Both the position numbers and the translations under genes were made by a program. A model generated the notes under the pieces. That model worked only from the letters and a program-made list of their open reading frames with translations, searched no databases and was not told where the DNA came from. From Nipponacmea schrenckii (taxonomy: Eukaryota > Mollusca > Gastropoda > Lottiidae), in the NCBI GenBank assembly GCA_030562195.1, contig JAUJPP010000005.1:17719106-17783105 (forward strand): a DNA stretch of 64,000 nt. The letters are read 5' to 3'. This document shows, piece after piece, positions 52,101 to 60,534 of the stretch (its first letter is position 1; each line of letters starts with the position of its first letter).

Positions 52101-55100
52101 TTTCTGGATATATGATAAATTAGAATTTCTGGATACATAATAAATCAGAATTTCTGGATACATGATAATTGAGAATTTCTGGAGACATGATAAATCAGAA
52201 TTTCTGGATACATAATAAATCAGAATTTCTGGATATATGATAAATGAGAATTTCTGGAGACATGATAACTCAGAATTTCTGAATATTGTACATGATAAAT
52301 GAGAATTTCTGGATATATGATAAATGAGAATTTCTGGAGACATGATAAATCAGAATTTCTGGATACATTATAAATCAGAATTTCTGGATATATGATAAAT
52401 CAGAATTTCTGAATACAAAATAAATCAGAATTTCTGGATATAAAATAAATGAGAATTTCTGAAGACATGATAAAATAGAATTTCTGAATAGGCTACATGA
52501 TAAATCAGAATTTCTGGATACATAATAAATCAGAATTTCTGGATATAAGATAAATGAGAATTTCTGAATATATGATAAATCAGAATTTCTAAATAGGCTA
52601 CATGATAAATGAGAATTTCTGGATATATGATAAATCAGAATTTCTGGATACATAATAAATCAGAATTTCTGGAGACCTGATGAATCAGAATTTCTGAATA
52701 CATGATGAAATCAGAATTTCTGAATATATGATAAATCAGAATTTCTGAATACAAGATAAATCAGAATTTCTGGATACATGATAAATGAGAATTTCTGAAT
52801 AGGCTACATGATAAATGAGAATTTCTGGATATATGATAAATGAGGATTTCTGGAGACATGATAATTGAAGATTTCTGAAGAAATGATAATCAGAATTTCT
52901 GAATACATGATAAATCAGAATTTATGGATACATAATAAATCAGATTTCTGGAAATTTGATAAATCAGAATTTCTGAAGTAATCTGAATGTCTTGATACAT
53001 AATTAATTTGAACTCTGTATATATTTTAAGTTATCGGAATCTTTTTATACATAAGTAATCAGAATCTCTTTATACAAAAAAAAGCAGAATTCCTTTATGC
53101 AAAGTAATTTCTACATACATAAGTAATCTTCATAATCTGTTTATGTTGTGTGTAAGTAATCAGAATCTTTGTATGCATATTAAGTTCAGAATCTGTTTAT
53201 ACATGAGTTATCAGAATATTTGTATACATAAAATATCAGATCTCTGTTTACAAATATAATCAGAATCTCTGTATTCATAAAAAATAAGAATCTCTACATA
53301 CATAAGTAATCTTCAGAATCTGTTTATGGTATGCGTCAGGAATCAGAATCTCTGCACACATCAATAAACAGTTATTATTATGAATAACAGTTATTATTAT
53401 CAATAAACAGTTATTATTATCAATAAACAGTTATTATTATCAATAAACAGAGGTAAGGAAGGTATATCAGACTTCTACATTTTTAATAGTATGTTTTCTG
53501 GAAGACCTCCAGATCTGAATAGTATATTTTATTTTATGTAATTTATTGCTCAAAATGTGTCTTAAATGAAACTTATATTTTCTTTTATTTAGAAATTGAA
53601 AAATCAGCTGTTAAGTCAACAACTAAGGATTCACCAGACTCACAAAAAAAGGTATTATCTTTAATCTATTTCATAAGAGTAATGTTTTGTTAAGATACCA
53701 GCCTCTTCCTCTTCCTATCATTTTCACGAGGTTTCTAAATAGGGTGACATTCACAATACCTCCAAGAAAAACGACCCCGGACCCTATGTTATTTAAGTTG
53801 GGCTGTTGATTTAGCCATAAATGTTGGTCATGACCAGTTGCAAAAAAGGCTCTGCCAGACATCAAGTTTAGGTCGGTGACATAAAAAAATATAAGAATGG
53901 CAATGTTGAACAAGTGAGCTGATGAGACATTTATTGATGTAGATGATAAAATAACAGAACAGACAAAACAATAAAACTTCTAGGGGTGACATCACAAGAC
54001 AAACAAATATATAGATGATAATGTTTACATGGTAGTCGCCACACCATCAATTCCATTTTCAGATTGGTCTACTATCTCTACTGGTTGTACATTAACAGTT
54101 GACATTTATGTACAGTGAACATAAATCTTATGTTAAAAACTGGCTGAGAGTAAATGAGAGAATCGAGTTTAAAGTTCTATTGCTCACCTACAAAGTCGTC
54201 AATAAATTAGCACCATCTTATTTATCTTATATCACCCTACGTACAAACGAAATGTTTGAGATCACAGAACATAATAATAATAAACTCTTTATTTTACATG
54301 GGTCAGAATTAGGCCCAATACACAAGGACATGGTCCTGTCTCACATTCAGCCCATGGGGCAATACATTGAAAAAAAAAAAAAGAAAGAAAAAAATCGAAA
54401 ATACATAATATCTCAATATACAATTCGTCTGAAATACTAAAAATACACAAGTACATGTGTGTCAAAACAATGTCTTCTTCAAGTTCCTACGTATAATTTT
54501 AAAACATTTGGTGCTCAATCTTTAAAACACACGTCAGCACTTCTATGGAATCTTTATTCCAAAGACCAACTAATTAACAATCATAGTATGATGTATACAA
54601 GAACTCTTAGCATGTCCCTTTATAAATGTCCATATAATTATTAAATGGGTGATTTTGAATAATTTGTTATTGTAGGTACAGGGAAGTCCTCAGTTACCTC
54701 CCAGGAAATACACGGAAGAAGGTAAGTGATATATATTATTATGGTGTAAAAACTTCTTTTTAAATCACATCTCTGCGGAATAAAACAGTAATATATCCTT
54801 CTTCACTTCAGTTCATATAAACTACACATACCTCATTATTTTATTAGATATACCGGTAGTACTGTAGGCTAAGCTTCTTTCATTTCAAGATCAGAAAGGT
54901 GTAAACACTTCTTGCACTTCATTTTATCATTATAAAAGGCACAATTTAAACAAAACTTGGTATTATTATTCAATTTATAAATTTCAAAAGATTTGTTGAA
55001 CATTTCATACTGGTGAATGTAACATCCAAATATTCTGTGGAAGCCGAGGTGGCTAAGTGAGTTAAATGCTTACCTGAAGGTACAGGGTTCAATCCCAGCA

Positions 55101-58100
55101 AAGCAAGGTCAAGATGAACTTTAAGATTTTGCAACCCGGTTTTCCCTTGTCAGTGATGCAGGTCGAAGGGACTGACATGGAAAAAGCATCTAGTTTTTCG
55201 GATAGGGCCATGAACTAAGGCCATGTGTGCTACAGGCTGTGTACATAAAAAAACCCTCGACAGTTGGAAATCACAAATAAAGTAGACTAAATCCTGCTTT
55301 AATGGCAAAATTTTCAAGGCGTAAACTTCATGAGTATTTTAGGTGCAGAAGAGTGATATGAGAAACTCTATTTATTTTATTTCCAAATATTCTGTGGACG
55401 AATATATTTACTTGGTTGCCATTTATTCTGTAAGACCCCAAAAATATATAAAATAATATTAAGCTTTTTCATATTCATCAGTATAATTTGATGAATATTT
55501 ATGTATTATATCCATTGTGTACTTTGACAGAAATAAGATCAACAAAGCCAGATAAAACCACTTCACGACCACCTCAAACAGCACCAGAAATACCTGCGAA
55601 GGAAAACAAACCTACTGCTTTTGCTGTTGGAGGAACTGTACCCAGACGTCATGCAATGAAAGCAGCTAATCCATCACCAACTGGTACTGTGACATCTCAT
55701 GACAATATTCAACGCGTTGTCTACCATGACAAACGATCCACACCAGATGGAACAGTTATAACACCATTACATAAAACATTTGTCCAAGTTCCTGCTCACC
55801 CAGCTGGCAATCGTCGTCAACCTGTCCAAGCTATTCCATTTCAATCACAGAATGTGAGATTTAAAGTAGGTCGTGAGGAAATGGTGATACCTAATCACCC
55901 ACCTGGTATGGTTCGTGCACCCCAAATTGGTTATTCTACCCATATACAACCTGGAAGACAATATATAGGTAAGTGTAATTTTGAAGTCTTAACAATTGAA
56001 TGTAAATAATTTATTTTGGATAGAACTAGTCTCTGACTACTCCTATCTATGAGTTATAGACTCAAAAAAAGCTGGTTAGCATACTATCTCGCCATCGAAA
56101 TATCCCCCTGCCTCAAAAAATTTTTCTTTTTTATTTTCAAAAAAATCATTTAAAAAATCGCCGAAAGCATTATAAAAACGGATAAGTCGATATTTTCTTT
56201 CATTGTGCTATCTACTATCCATCCACGAAGCCATAAAACTGTATCAAAGCCTTAAAAAATCTGACTGTATATACGAAACGAAACTTTAGTATCTGTGCAT
56301 GCGCAATTTAGTAATTAGATGTCAACATGAAATGGCGATCATTCATGACATGTGTTTTTTGCCTGACAATGCTCAATAGTAAAAAAAAAAAAAACCTCCC
56401 GCACTTCCCTGAAAATGGAGATGCTAACCAAACTTTTTTTTTTTATATGGCCTAATGATCATTGAATTATTTTTGATGTAATGTTTACCTTCACCAAAAG
56501 ATGTGGGTTTACAACAAAACAGGCTCATTGGCCACTTGAGACTGTATCTGGGTAGACTCTGTCTATTATAATGATTTTAACTTATTTGAAACGATACATA
56601 GACAAAGAGTGACTGGATGATACAGGCTAGTTAAAAATTGAAATGTATCAATGGAGTGCAAAACAATTTTGTGTTGCTATTGATAGCATCAATTTTCATC
56701 TGTGGGTTTTGCCAATCTACTAAATCTGAGCAAAAACTGGTAATGGTGATGTTGTATACAGCTTAACATTGGAATTGTGTGTAAATCCTTGAAAACATCT
56801 TTTGTCCTATTTATCATTTAGCTCAGTCCAAAAAAGAACATCATGGTTAATTACGGTAATTAATTACTAGCTTGAAAACTTACCTTTACAGGTTGGACAC
56901 CATACTACTTACCACTATTACTTGATACTTACCTTTACAAGTTCAACACCATACTACTTACCACTATTAATTGATACTTACCTTTACAAGTTGGACACCA
57001 TACTACTTACCACTATTACTTGATATTATTACAAGTTGGACACCATACTACTTACCACTAGTACTTGATACTTACCTTTACAAATTGGACACCATACTAC
57101 TTACCACTATTACTTGATACTTACCTTTACAAGTTGGACACCATACTACTTACCACTATTACTTGATACTTACCTTTACAAGTTGGACACCATACTTTCC
57201 TTTTCTTCTATTAATTGATACTTACCTTTACAAATTCGACACCATACTACTTACCACTATTACTTGATACTTACCTTTACAAGTTGCACACCATACTACT
57301 TACCACTATTACTTGATACTTACCTTTACAAGTTGGACACCATACACTTACCACTATTACTTGATACTTCCTTTACAAGTTGGACACCATACTACTTACC
57401 ACTATTACTTGATACTTACCTTTACAAGTTGGATACCATACAACTTACCACTATTACATTGATACTTACCTTTACAAGTTGGACACCATACTACTTACCA
57501 CTATTACTTGATACTTACCTTTACAAGTTGGACACCATACTACTTACCACTATTAATTGATACTTACCTTTACAAGTTCAACACCATACAACTTAACACT
57601 ATAACTTAACACTTACCTTTACAAGTTGGACACCATACTACTTACCACTATTACTTGATACTTACCTTTACAAGTTAGACACCATACAACTTACCACTAT
57701 TACTTGATACTTACCTTTACAAGTTGGACACCATACTACTTACCACTATTACTTGATACTTACCTATTCAATTTGACACCATACTACTTACCACTATTAC
57801 TTGATACATACCTTAACAAGTTGGACATCATACTAATAACCACTATTACTTGATACTTACCTTTACAAGTTTGACACCATACTACTTACCACTATTACTT
57901 GATACTTACCTTTACAAGTTGGACACCATACTACTTACCACTATTACTTGATACTTACCTTTACAAGTTGGACACCATACTACTTACCACTATTACTTGA
58001 TACTTATCTTTACAAGTTGGACACCATATAACTTACCACTATTACTTGATACTTACCTTTACAAGTTGGACACCATAGTACTTACCACTATTACTTGATA

Positions 58101-59630
58101 CTTATCTTTACATGTTGGACACCATATAACTTACCACTATCACTTGATACTTACCTTTACAAGTTAGACACCATATTACTTACCACTATTACTTGATACT
58201 TATCTTTACAAGTTGGACACCATATAACTTACCACTATCACTTGATACTTATCTTTACAAGTTAGACACCATACAACTTACCACTATTACTTGATATTAT
58301 TACAAGTTGGACACCATACAACTTACCATCTCTGTTTGGTGATAGTGTTAGTTAACTAAAGTTAGAATTGAGTCTCGTCAATCATTTTGAACAACTTTTT
58401 TAATCATTTCTTAAATTATTTCTGTCTTTTAAATGGCTCATGGTAAACTTATCTCTGTATTCTTGGCCTTCTCCTCTTTCTCTTACCACTTTCTTTAATG
58501 TATATTACCCCCTTGAAAGAGATAAATGTAAACGCATCTAGCCGTTTGGTGGGATAATGCGCTGAAGTCCTGTGTGCTGCAAGCTGTGCACATTTACAAA
58601 ATATCTAGACAGTTGGAATTGCCAAAGGAGTAGGCTAATGCCACTGTCCCGACCAAATTTATCTCATTGCACACTGCATGGTGTTACCGTTAGTCTTAAG
58701 CCCATTAGGTGCCGAGGAGTAGGATGTGAAACTTCATTCATTTCATTTTATTTAAATGTATAGCACATCTCTCCCTAATTTAATACTTCATTTTAAGCAA
58801 ATTTCAATGCATTATTTTATGAACTTTATGCAATGCATTTGTATGTGTTTTGATTCTCGTTCAGCGAGGCAGAAGTCAAATAAGCATAGTACTTCTGTCT
58901 GTATGACATATACACGGTATATATTTTGTACACTTATTAAAAATCGCATGAGGCTGGATAGCTTCTCATATTTTTGCTCGGGAGATGTGAGTACAATGGG
59001 TGTATGTTACAATGTGGTTTTATAAGAATAGGTCTAGGTTTTTGGGTTTTCAAATCAAATGGAGTTACTGATACTTAGATACTTATGAAATATACTTTCT
59101 TTTTTTAGTAAACAACAGAGTATTCCATGGTCATCCTATAGGTTTGTACTTTTATTTCTAAATTTTCATACATCTATATAAAGTAGGTTTAATATCATCA
59201 TAAGTTTATGATATTCAATTCCATATATTTAAGATCCAAATAAGGAATTCTGTAGTATATATTAGAGTGTGGGAGACTCAACATGATGTATGCCTGGTTA
59301 CAACAATCATGTTGGTAGTGGGTTATCTCAGACAATTTGGTGATCTTGAATAAATCATCTTTACTCATTATAACCCTACCCAGCTGTAAATAGGTACAGG
59401 TAAAGGAAAGACCAATACCCAGAGGGTTTCGTCTGGGACCAGCTTCAAAAATTCAATTCTGAATATTATGTCTTAAAATACCACTTGTACATAATTCGAA
59501 AGAGTTTATATAGTTATTTTTAAAAAAAGTATATCTGTTGTTTTTTTTTCTAGGATACAATCATCGACCAGATAGAAGACCAGTTGGAGCTGTTGAACCA
59601 AAATTTTTTGTTCTCAGACCAAGACATTGA
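31060..59630 (+). CDS. PTP-PEST-type protein tyrosine phosphatase, complete
   Basis: 18 exons: 31060-31164, 35241-35349, 36408-36478, 36819-36959, 41667-41735, 42871-43076, 43424-43490, 43735-43812, 44352-44444, 45162-45183, 48523-48651, 50074-50370, 51276-51455, 53593-53651, 54676-54721, 55531-55968, 59109-59141, 59554-59630. The lengths sum to 2220 nt, 739 residues plus TGA (human PTPN12 is 780). A TAA lies in frame at 31033-31035 and the ATG has A at -3. Cytosolic phosphotyrosine phosphatase: KKNRYKDILPYDESRV (62-77), DFINASYIKG, YIASQGP (103-109), WPD loop with Asp201, active site [10 protein letters not shown] with Cys233 and Arg239 (the PTPN12/18/22 wording), and Q-loop VQTPDQYE with Gln280. 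The tail (about 315-739) has eight YxN motifs, PQLPPR (547-552) and a basic Pro-rich end. The family's usual C-terminal homology box is not evident. Confidence 0.94.
31360..31832. mobile_element. TTAA-family MITE, best-preserved copy
   Basis: TTAAAGGGATAATAGGCGTT at the left is perfectly inverted at the right, and the match extends to 24 bp; TTAA is at both edges. 473 bp, no transposase. Lies in intron 1 of the phosphatase gene. Confidence 0.9.
32072..32215 (+). mobile_element. SINE fragment
   Basis: GGACAATAAACAAGGCCCTG, GAGTAGACTAATGCTGCTGT and CCCTCATTGCACACTG follow the family order. Confidence 0.75.
32430..32965. repeat. Composite repeat fragment
   Basis: Three diverged units, each with a GGTAAACACTC-like motif followed by CACAATTCTT-like and TTATTGCCC-like sequence, then ATAGCGAAATTGCTATATAG. 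Resembles the units of 14100-14880. Confidence 0.45.
32980..34870. other. Intron 1 sequence, no gene
   Basis: A+T-rich intron with one hAT-like end (CAGGGCTGTTGATTTA near 32985) and a short GTCAG repeat near 33776. No exon recognised. Confidence 0.5.
34880..35040 (+). mobile_element. SINE fragment
   Basis: GGGCCCTGAGTGCAACCATG, GACAGTTGGAAGTCGC and GGAGTAGGCTAATACAGCTG match the SINE body. It ends about 200 bases before exon 2. Confidence 0.65.
35241..35349 (+). CDS. PTP exon 2: phosphotyrosine-recognition loop
   Basis: Contains DLREKQVREKEENKFPAEEG and KKHVNIKKNRYKDILP. KNRYxDILP is the conserved loop that sets the depth of the active-site pocket. Confidence 0.95.
35471..35905. mobile_element. 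Possible element with TAGTGCTGGGTATCG end
   Basis: The left edge TAGTGCTGGGTATCG, the palindrome GTATCGCGATAC and, to the right, CGTATTGTGGCATATCGTAT form loose inverted similarity. The right edge is uncertain. Confidence 0.35.
36408..36478 (+). CDS. PTP exon 3
   Basis: Encodes YDESRVILDGTEEGEDFINA then SYIK. The common DYINA motif reads DFINA, a conservative change. Confidence 0.95.
36578..36750 (+). mobile_element. SINE 3' half, well preserved
   Basis: CCTTGACAGTTGGAAATGGC, AGAGTAGGCTAATGCTTCTG, CATTGCACACTGCATGGCGT and GTAGGACGTAAAACTCCATT. It ends about 70 bases before exon 4. Confidence 0.85.
36819..36959 (+). CDS. PTP exon 4
   Basis: Encodes GPDGKKNYIASQGPLPHTVN, FIRMLWQLKIEIVFMACRLE and EGEPKK: the standard YIASQGP / W...IVMAC core of the PTP fold. 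Confidence 0.96.
37590..38050. repeat. 53-60 bp tandem array
   Basis: About 8 units of AAACACAAGATATATAGATA with TACTACTTCTAGGTTTATTA. Some units carry an extra CATGTATG. Intron 4. Confidence 0.92.
38425..38686. mobile_element. hAT-type MITE, 262 bp
   Basis: CAGGGGTGCAGATC at the left is inverted as GATCTGCACCCCTG at the right. Perfect 8-bp target duplication TAAGGAAT at 38417-38424 and 38687-38694. hAT elements start with CAGGGGTG-like ends and duplicate 8 bp. Less A+T-rich than its surroundings, non-coding. Confidence 0.92.
39029..39377. mobile_element. Mariner-type MITE, copy 2
   Basis: CTGTGAAACCTCTGTAA and the inverse GGTTTTCACTG, TA on both sides, with long internal similarity to 5191-5537 (GCAGGCTGTCGGACC, TGTATTAACTTCAATTAATA, ACTACTTTGGGACTTGATTT). 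Confidence 0.85.
39493..39625 (-). mobile_element. Possible SINE with (AAT)n tail
   Basis: (TAATAA)n followed by CAATTTCTTTATTGGGTTAT and GGACTAAGCCTTTCTAACAT. A related segment is at 54268-54375. Reads as the inverse of a retroposed element ending in an ATT repeat. Confidence 0.4.
39630..40340. other. Intron 4 sequence, no gene
   Basis: A+T-rich; no exon or repeat I can name. Confidence 0.5.
40345..40460 (+). mobile_element. SINE 3' end
   Basis: TGCTGCTGTCCTTGCAGAAT, TTGCACACTGCATGGTG and GTGCAGAAGAGTAGGATGTA. Confidence 0.75.
40811..41148. mobile_element. TTAA-family MITE, intact ends
   Basis: TTAAAGGGATAATTGGTCTT and the inverse AAGACGTAGTATCCCTTTAA, TTAA at both edges, followed inward by AGAATGAACATAAAATTT on both sides. 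338 bp. Confidence 0.92.
41667..41735 (+). CDS. PTP exon 5
   Basis: Encodes KKCEKYWVDLGQSKEFGDIT then VTA; KCxxYW is invariant in the family. Its GTATGT donor is followed within 12 bases by an hAT-type insertion. Confidence 0.93.
41748..41914. mobile_element. hAT-type MITE at the exon 5 splice donor
   Basis: CAGGGATGCTGATTTT and the inverse AAATCAACAACCCTG bound 167 bp. Perfect 8-bp target duplication GTATCAAC at 41740-41747 and 41915-41922. The left duplication starts at intron position +5. Confidence 0.92.
42490..42565. repeat. Fragment with GAGACCAC inverted motifs
   Basis: CAGTTGAACCTGTATTCAGA and AAAGGTGGTCTCTTAATGAG look like part of a mariner-type MITE end; no second end found. Confidence 0.35.
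42871..43076 (+). CDS. PTP exon 6: WPD loop and start of active site
   Basis: Contains RVTQFHYIGWPDHGIPDHPS, with the general acid Asp201, and ends IPLVVHC plus two bases of the next Ser codon. Confidence 0.97.
43424..43490 (+). CDS. PTP exon 7: P-loop
   Basis: Completes [20 protein letters not shown]. Cys-Gly in place of the more usual Val-Gly is diagnostic of the PEST group. Confidence 0.97.
43545..43625 (+). mobile_element. tRNA-like SINE head
   Basis: GCCACGGTGGCTCCGTGAAT (A-box-like TGGCTNNGTG) and, 29 bases later, GGGTTCAATGCC (B-box-like) make the promoter half of a tRNA-derived SINE. The body is missing. Confidence 0.55.
43735..43812 (+). CDS. PTP exon 8: Q-loop
   Basis: Encodes KIEKDFSLYDIILKMREQRQ then SMVQTP, with Gln280 positioning the hydrolytic water. 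Confidence 0.95.
43999..44285. mobile_element. TTAA-family MITE, right end degraded
   Basis: TTAAAGTGATAATGTGTCTT at the left, TTATGACGGCAGATATA and TCTTATTGGCCATG in the right half. Intron 8. Confidence 0.75.
44352..44444 (+). CDS. PTP exon 9: end of catalytic domain
   Basis: Encodes DQYELVHLVMENLFTEWIKK and YDMNNDVVTEQ, matching EQYELVHRAIAQLFEKQLQLYE of PTPN12. Confidence 0.94.
44632..44735. repeat. About 36-bp repeat, three units
   Basis: GGTTACGTATCACTATGTTT with TATATACTACTATA, three tandem copies. Confidence 0.8.
45162..45183 (+). CDS. PTP exon 10, 22-nt microexon
   Basis: CTCTTTCAG acceptor, TTATATTATAATGTTGACCT plus AG, then GTAAGTAT donor. Encodes LYYNVDL. Without it exon 11 would be out of frame. 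Holds the first YxN motif. Confidence 0.75.
45480..48265. repeat. About 29-bp diverged satellite, 2.8 kb
   Basis: Units of AGAAACAATCCACAGTGCTA plus TATATTNTT, highly variable in length and sequence, with an apparent higher-order block (AAATAAGAAACCATCCATAG, TATGATATTAAATACTATCC near 46450, 47290 and 47930). Interrupted by a LINE fragment at 45705-46155. Fills most of intron 10. Confidence 0.92.
45705..46155 (+). mobile_element. LINE 3'-end fragment inside the satellite
   Basis: Encodes HISDSPTGSCGYTIEDTI, then after a one-base frameshift FLLECPLHSDARNHSIHLLP and continues to a TAA near 45983. This is the C-x-C...EC-P-L zinc-like terminus typical of non-LTR retrotransposon ORF2. It ends near AAATAAAAAAACAC. 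5'-truncated pseudogene. Confidence 0.7.
48523..48651 (+). CDS. PTP exon 11
   Basis: Encodes AYEAFYRRCKTAPRTAEYEN and VRQSRNDYENITLPTLMRD. Two YEN motifs (Tyr338, Tyr349). Not recognisable outside this gene. Confidence 0.85.
48703..49140. repeat. 15-bp array between a duplicated ~120-bp segment
   Basis: GTCAATGTATGTCAA-type units (48910-49090, about 12). The flank GGCAAGCTTTTGCCTCACAA (48841) repeats GGAAAGCTTTTGCTTCACAA (48713), and GTGCCAAGGTTTCTTCTTCC repeats 48780. Open frames rich in MYVKS or NVCQ are artefacts. Confidence 0.85.
49150..50070. other. Intron 11 sequence
   Basis: Holds a TTAA-family-like stretch at about 49545-49625 (GTCAATGAGAGTATATATTC, GGACTTACCAGGTGCCATGA). Otherwise nothing recognised. 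Confidence 0.45.
50074..50370 (+). CDS. PTP exon 12: tyrosine-rich tail
   Basis: 99 acidic, Ser/Thr-rich residues with DIYVNEDL, NIYTECG, EYYSNVNV, QVYANEES, RTYSS and EMYSMV. Three are YxN motifs (Tyr374, 409, 427). Presumed disordered docking segment. Confidence 0.85.
50497..50733. mobile_element. TTAA-family MITE, degraded
   Basis: TTAAAAAAATAGTGCATCTT at the left and TATGTTCATTCTTAGATCCA near the right, with GATTCTGTTACTTTATGACA between. Intron 12. Confidence 0.65.
50765..51175. repeat. About 30-bp diverged tandem array
   Basis: TTGAGTCAAATGTCATCTGT units at the right, with older diverged units (GCTGGATTGGGTCAAATGTC) to the left. It ends about 100 bases before exon 13. Confidence 0.75.
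51276..51455 (+). CDS. PTP exon 13
   Basis: Encodes LNQKFPLVRNKVRVQSSWIR and HSYENYTLPPQQTPNYENMT. YENYTLPP echoes YENITLP of exon 11. The GTACGA inside the exon is not used because the frame reads through. Confidence 0.83.
52065..53350. repeat. 25-bp tandem array with a decayed right part
   Basis: About 36 units of ATGATAAATCAGAATTTCTG plus GATAC, some with a GGCTAC insert. From 52985 it decays into TAATCAGAATCTNTNTATAC-like units. Intron 13. Confidence 0.93.
53365..53452. repeat. 20-bp array
   Basis: Four units of CAATAAACAGTTATTATTAT. Confidence 0.95.
53593..53651 (+). CDS. PTP exon 14
   Basis: Encodes EIEKSAVKSTTKDSPDSQKK. Supported by phase and by TTTAG/GTATTA splice sites only. Confidence 0.7.
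53796..53850. mobile_element. hAT-type end fragment
   Basis: GGGCTGTTGATTTAGCCATA resembles the end of 41748-41914. Partner end not located. Confidence 0.35.
54099..54645 (+). mobile_element. LINE ORF2 C-terminal remnant split by an insertion
   Basis: RIEFKVLLLTYKVVNKLAPS at the left and VPTYNFKTFGAQSLKHTSAL then LWNLYS at the right are the standard ends of a non-LTR retrotransposon ORF. Between them (about 54268-54455) lies unrelated sequence beginning with (AAT)n and containing a poly(A) run, probably a nested SINE. Confidence 0.7.
54676..54721 (+). CDS. PTP exon 15: SH3-binding motif
   Basis: Encodes VQGSPQLPPRKYTEE. PQLPPR fits a class II PxxPxR ligand, and PTP-PEST proteins use such motifs to bind adaptor SH3 domains. 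Confidence 0.8.
55030..55375 (+). mobile_element. tRNA-derived SINE, most complete copy
   Basis: Head GCCGAGGTGGCTAAGTGAGT (A box) and GGGTTCAATCCC (B box) give a pol III promoter; body with CGGTTTTCCCTTGTCAGTGA, GGCCATGTGTGCTACAGGCT and CGACAGTTGGAAATCAC; tail GGTGCAGAAGAG. About ten other partial copies lie in the window. Confidence 0.85.
55531..55968 (+). CDS. PTP exon 16: basic Pro-rich tail
   Basis: 146 residues rich in Pro, Arg, His and Gln (TSRPPQTAPEIPAKENKPTA, VGGTVPRRHAM, PAGNRRQPVQ). The longest exon, with no recognised domain. Confidence 0.88.
56885..58330. repeat. 49-bp minisatellite, about 29 units
   Basis: Units contain TACTTACCACTATTACTTGA, TACTTACCTTTACAAGTTGG and ACACCATAC. 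Each unit carries ATACTTACCT and often a second ACTTACC. Fills the left half of intron 16. Confidence 0.96.
58500..58750 (+). mobile_element. SINE copy without head
   Basis: AAACGCATCTAGCCGTTTGG, GACAGTTGGAATTGCC, AGGAGTAGGCTAATGCCACT, TTGCACACTGCATGGTGTTA and GAGTAGGATGTGAAACTTCA. Confidence 0.85.
59109..59141 (+). CDS. PTP exon 17
   Basis: 33 nt encoding NNRVFHGHPI between TTTTAG and GTTTGT. The donor is weak but phase agrees with both neighbours. Confidence 0.65.
59554..59630 (+). CDS. PTP last exon
   Basis: Encodes YNHRPDRRPVGAVEPKFFVL then RPRH and TGA, after a strong pyrimidine tract and TAG. Confidence 0.8.
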
Positions 59631-60216
59631 ATGCTTATAATCATCTAAAATTTGTATATGCGTTTAATGGTTAGCATCAAAATAGAATTGATAAGACATT
59701 GAATCATATTTTAATAATACTGTCCAAGACTATTTTAAAGATGATTTTGATAATCACAAAAGAATAATTAGTTAAATAATTCAATGAAAATGCCAAGAAA
59801 TAACAGGAAATTTCAAAATTTCAAAAGAGAAAAATGCTTATTTCTGTGTTAGGTAAATTAATATAATTTATAGAAAGTATTCTAGTTCTCTAAGAATTTT
59901 TCTTTAACTTTTTTTTTTACATTATATTTTTATAAATTTCTGCGAACCAAATTTCTTTTTCCTTTTTCATAATATATTTTCTTTCTTTCTTGAAAAGTTT
60001 ATAACATGTTATGTTTCGAGGTTCATCATCATTAAGACCTGAGGTCCATGTTTCAATGTTTTTTTCCTTTCTTTGGAACCTGACATTAGAGTTATTAACT
60101 AATAGAGTTTAGGTAGATGTTCTTTAGCGTTAACTTTAATTTAATTCAGGACCATGTGTTTTGTCCTAAGTTAATTTGTTACAAGATGTATATCATGATG
60201 GGGATGATCCTAATTT
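59631..60216. other. Probable 3' untranslated region and spacer
   Basis: A+T-rich sequence after the phosphatase stop. No unambiguous AATAAA hexamer was found, so the transcript end is not placed. Confidence 0.4.
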
Positions 60217-60440
60217 GTGAGGTCAAATCTGGTGTTAGTGTTCCGTGTTAGTGTTAAGCGGTTAATTTGGTGTTATAATACAATGTACTCTAAGTAATCC
60301 GACATATATCAGGACCGCAAAATAATGTCGGATTAGTGAGTGTGTAGGATTACTTAGAGTACACTGTATATTAACGTGAAACAAATGTGTTATATGATGG
60401 TGTTAACACAAACACAGAACACTAACACGAGACCTCACCC
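60217..60440. mobile_element. Palindromic element, copy 2 (inverted)
   Basis: GTGAGGTCAAATCTGGTGTT to AACACTAACACGAGACCTCA, with the inner pair GTACTCTAAGTAATCCGACA and its inverse. Its left half matches the inverse of the right half of 4270-4511. Confidence 0.82.
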
Positions 60441-60534
60441 AATTATGTATTATCGTATTGAAATAACAATCTCAGTGACACGCAGTTGAAATAGTTAACA
60501 CGGATATTAACATATACTACCTTGTAGGATGAAC

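Noticed and set aside
55030..55100. tRNA gene
   Set aside because: A and B boxes are present but the cloverleaf is not complete and a SINE body follows directly.
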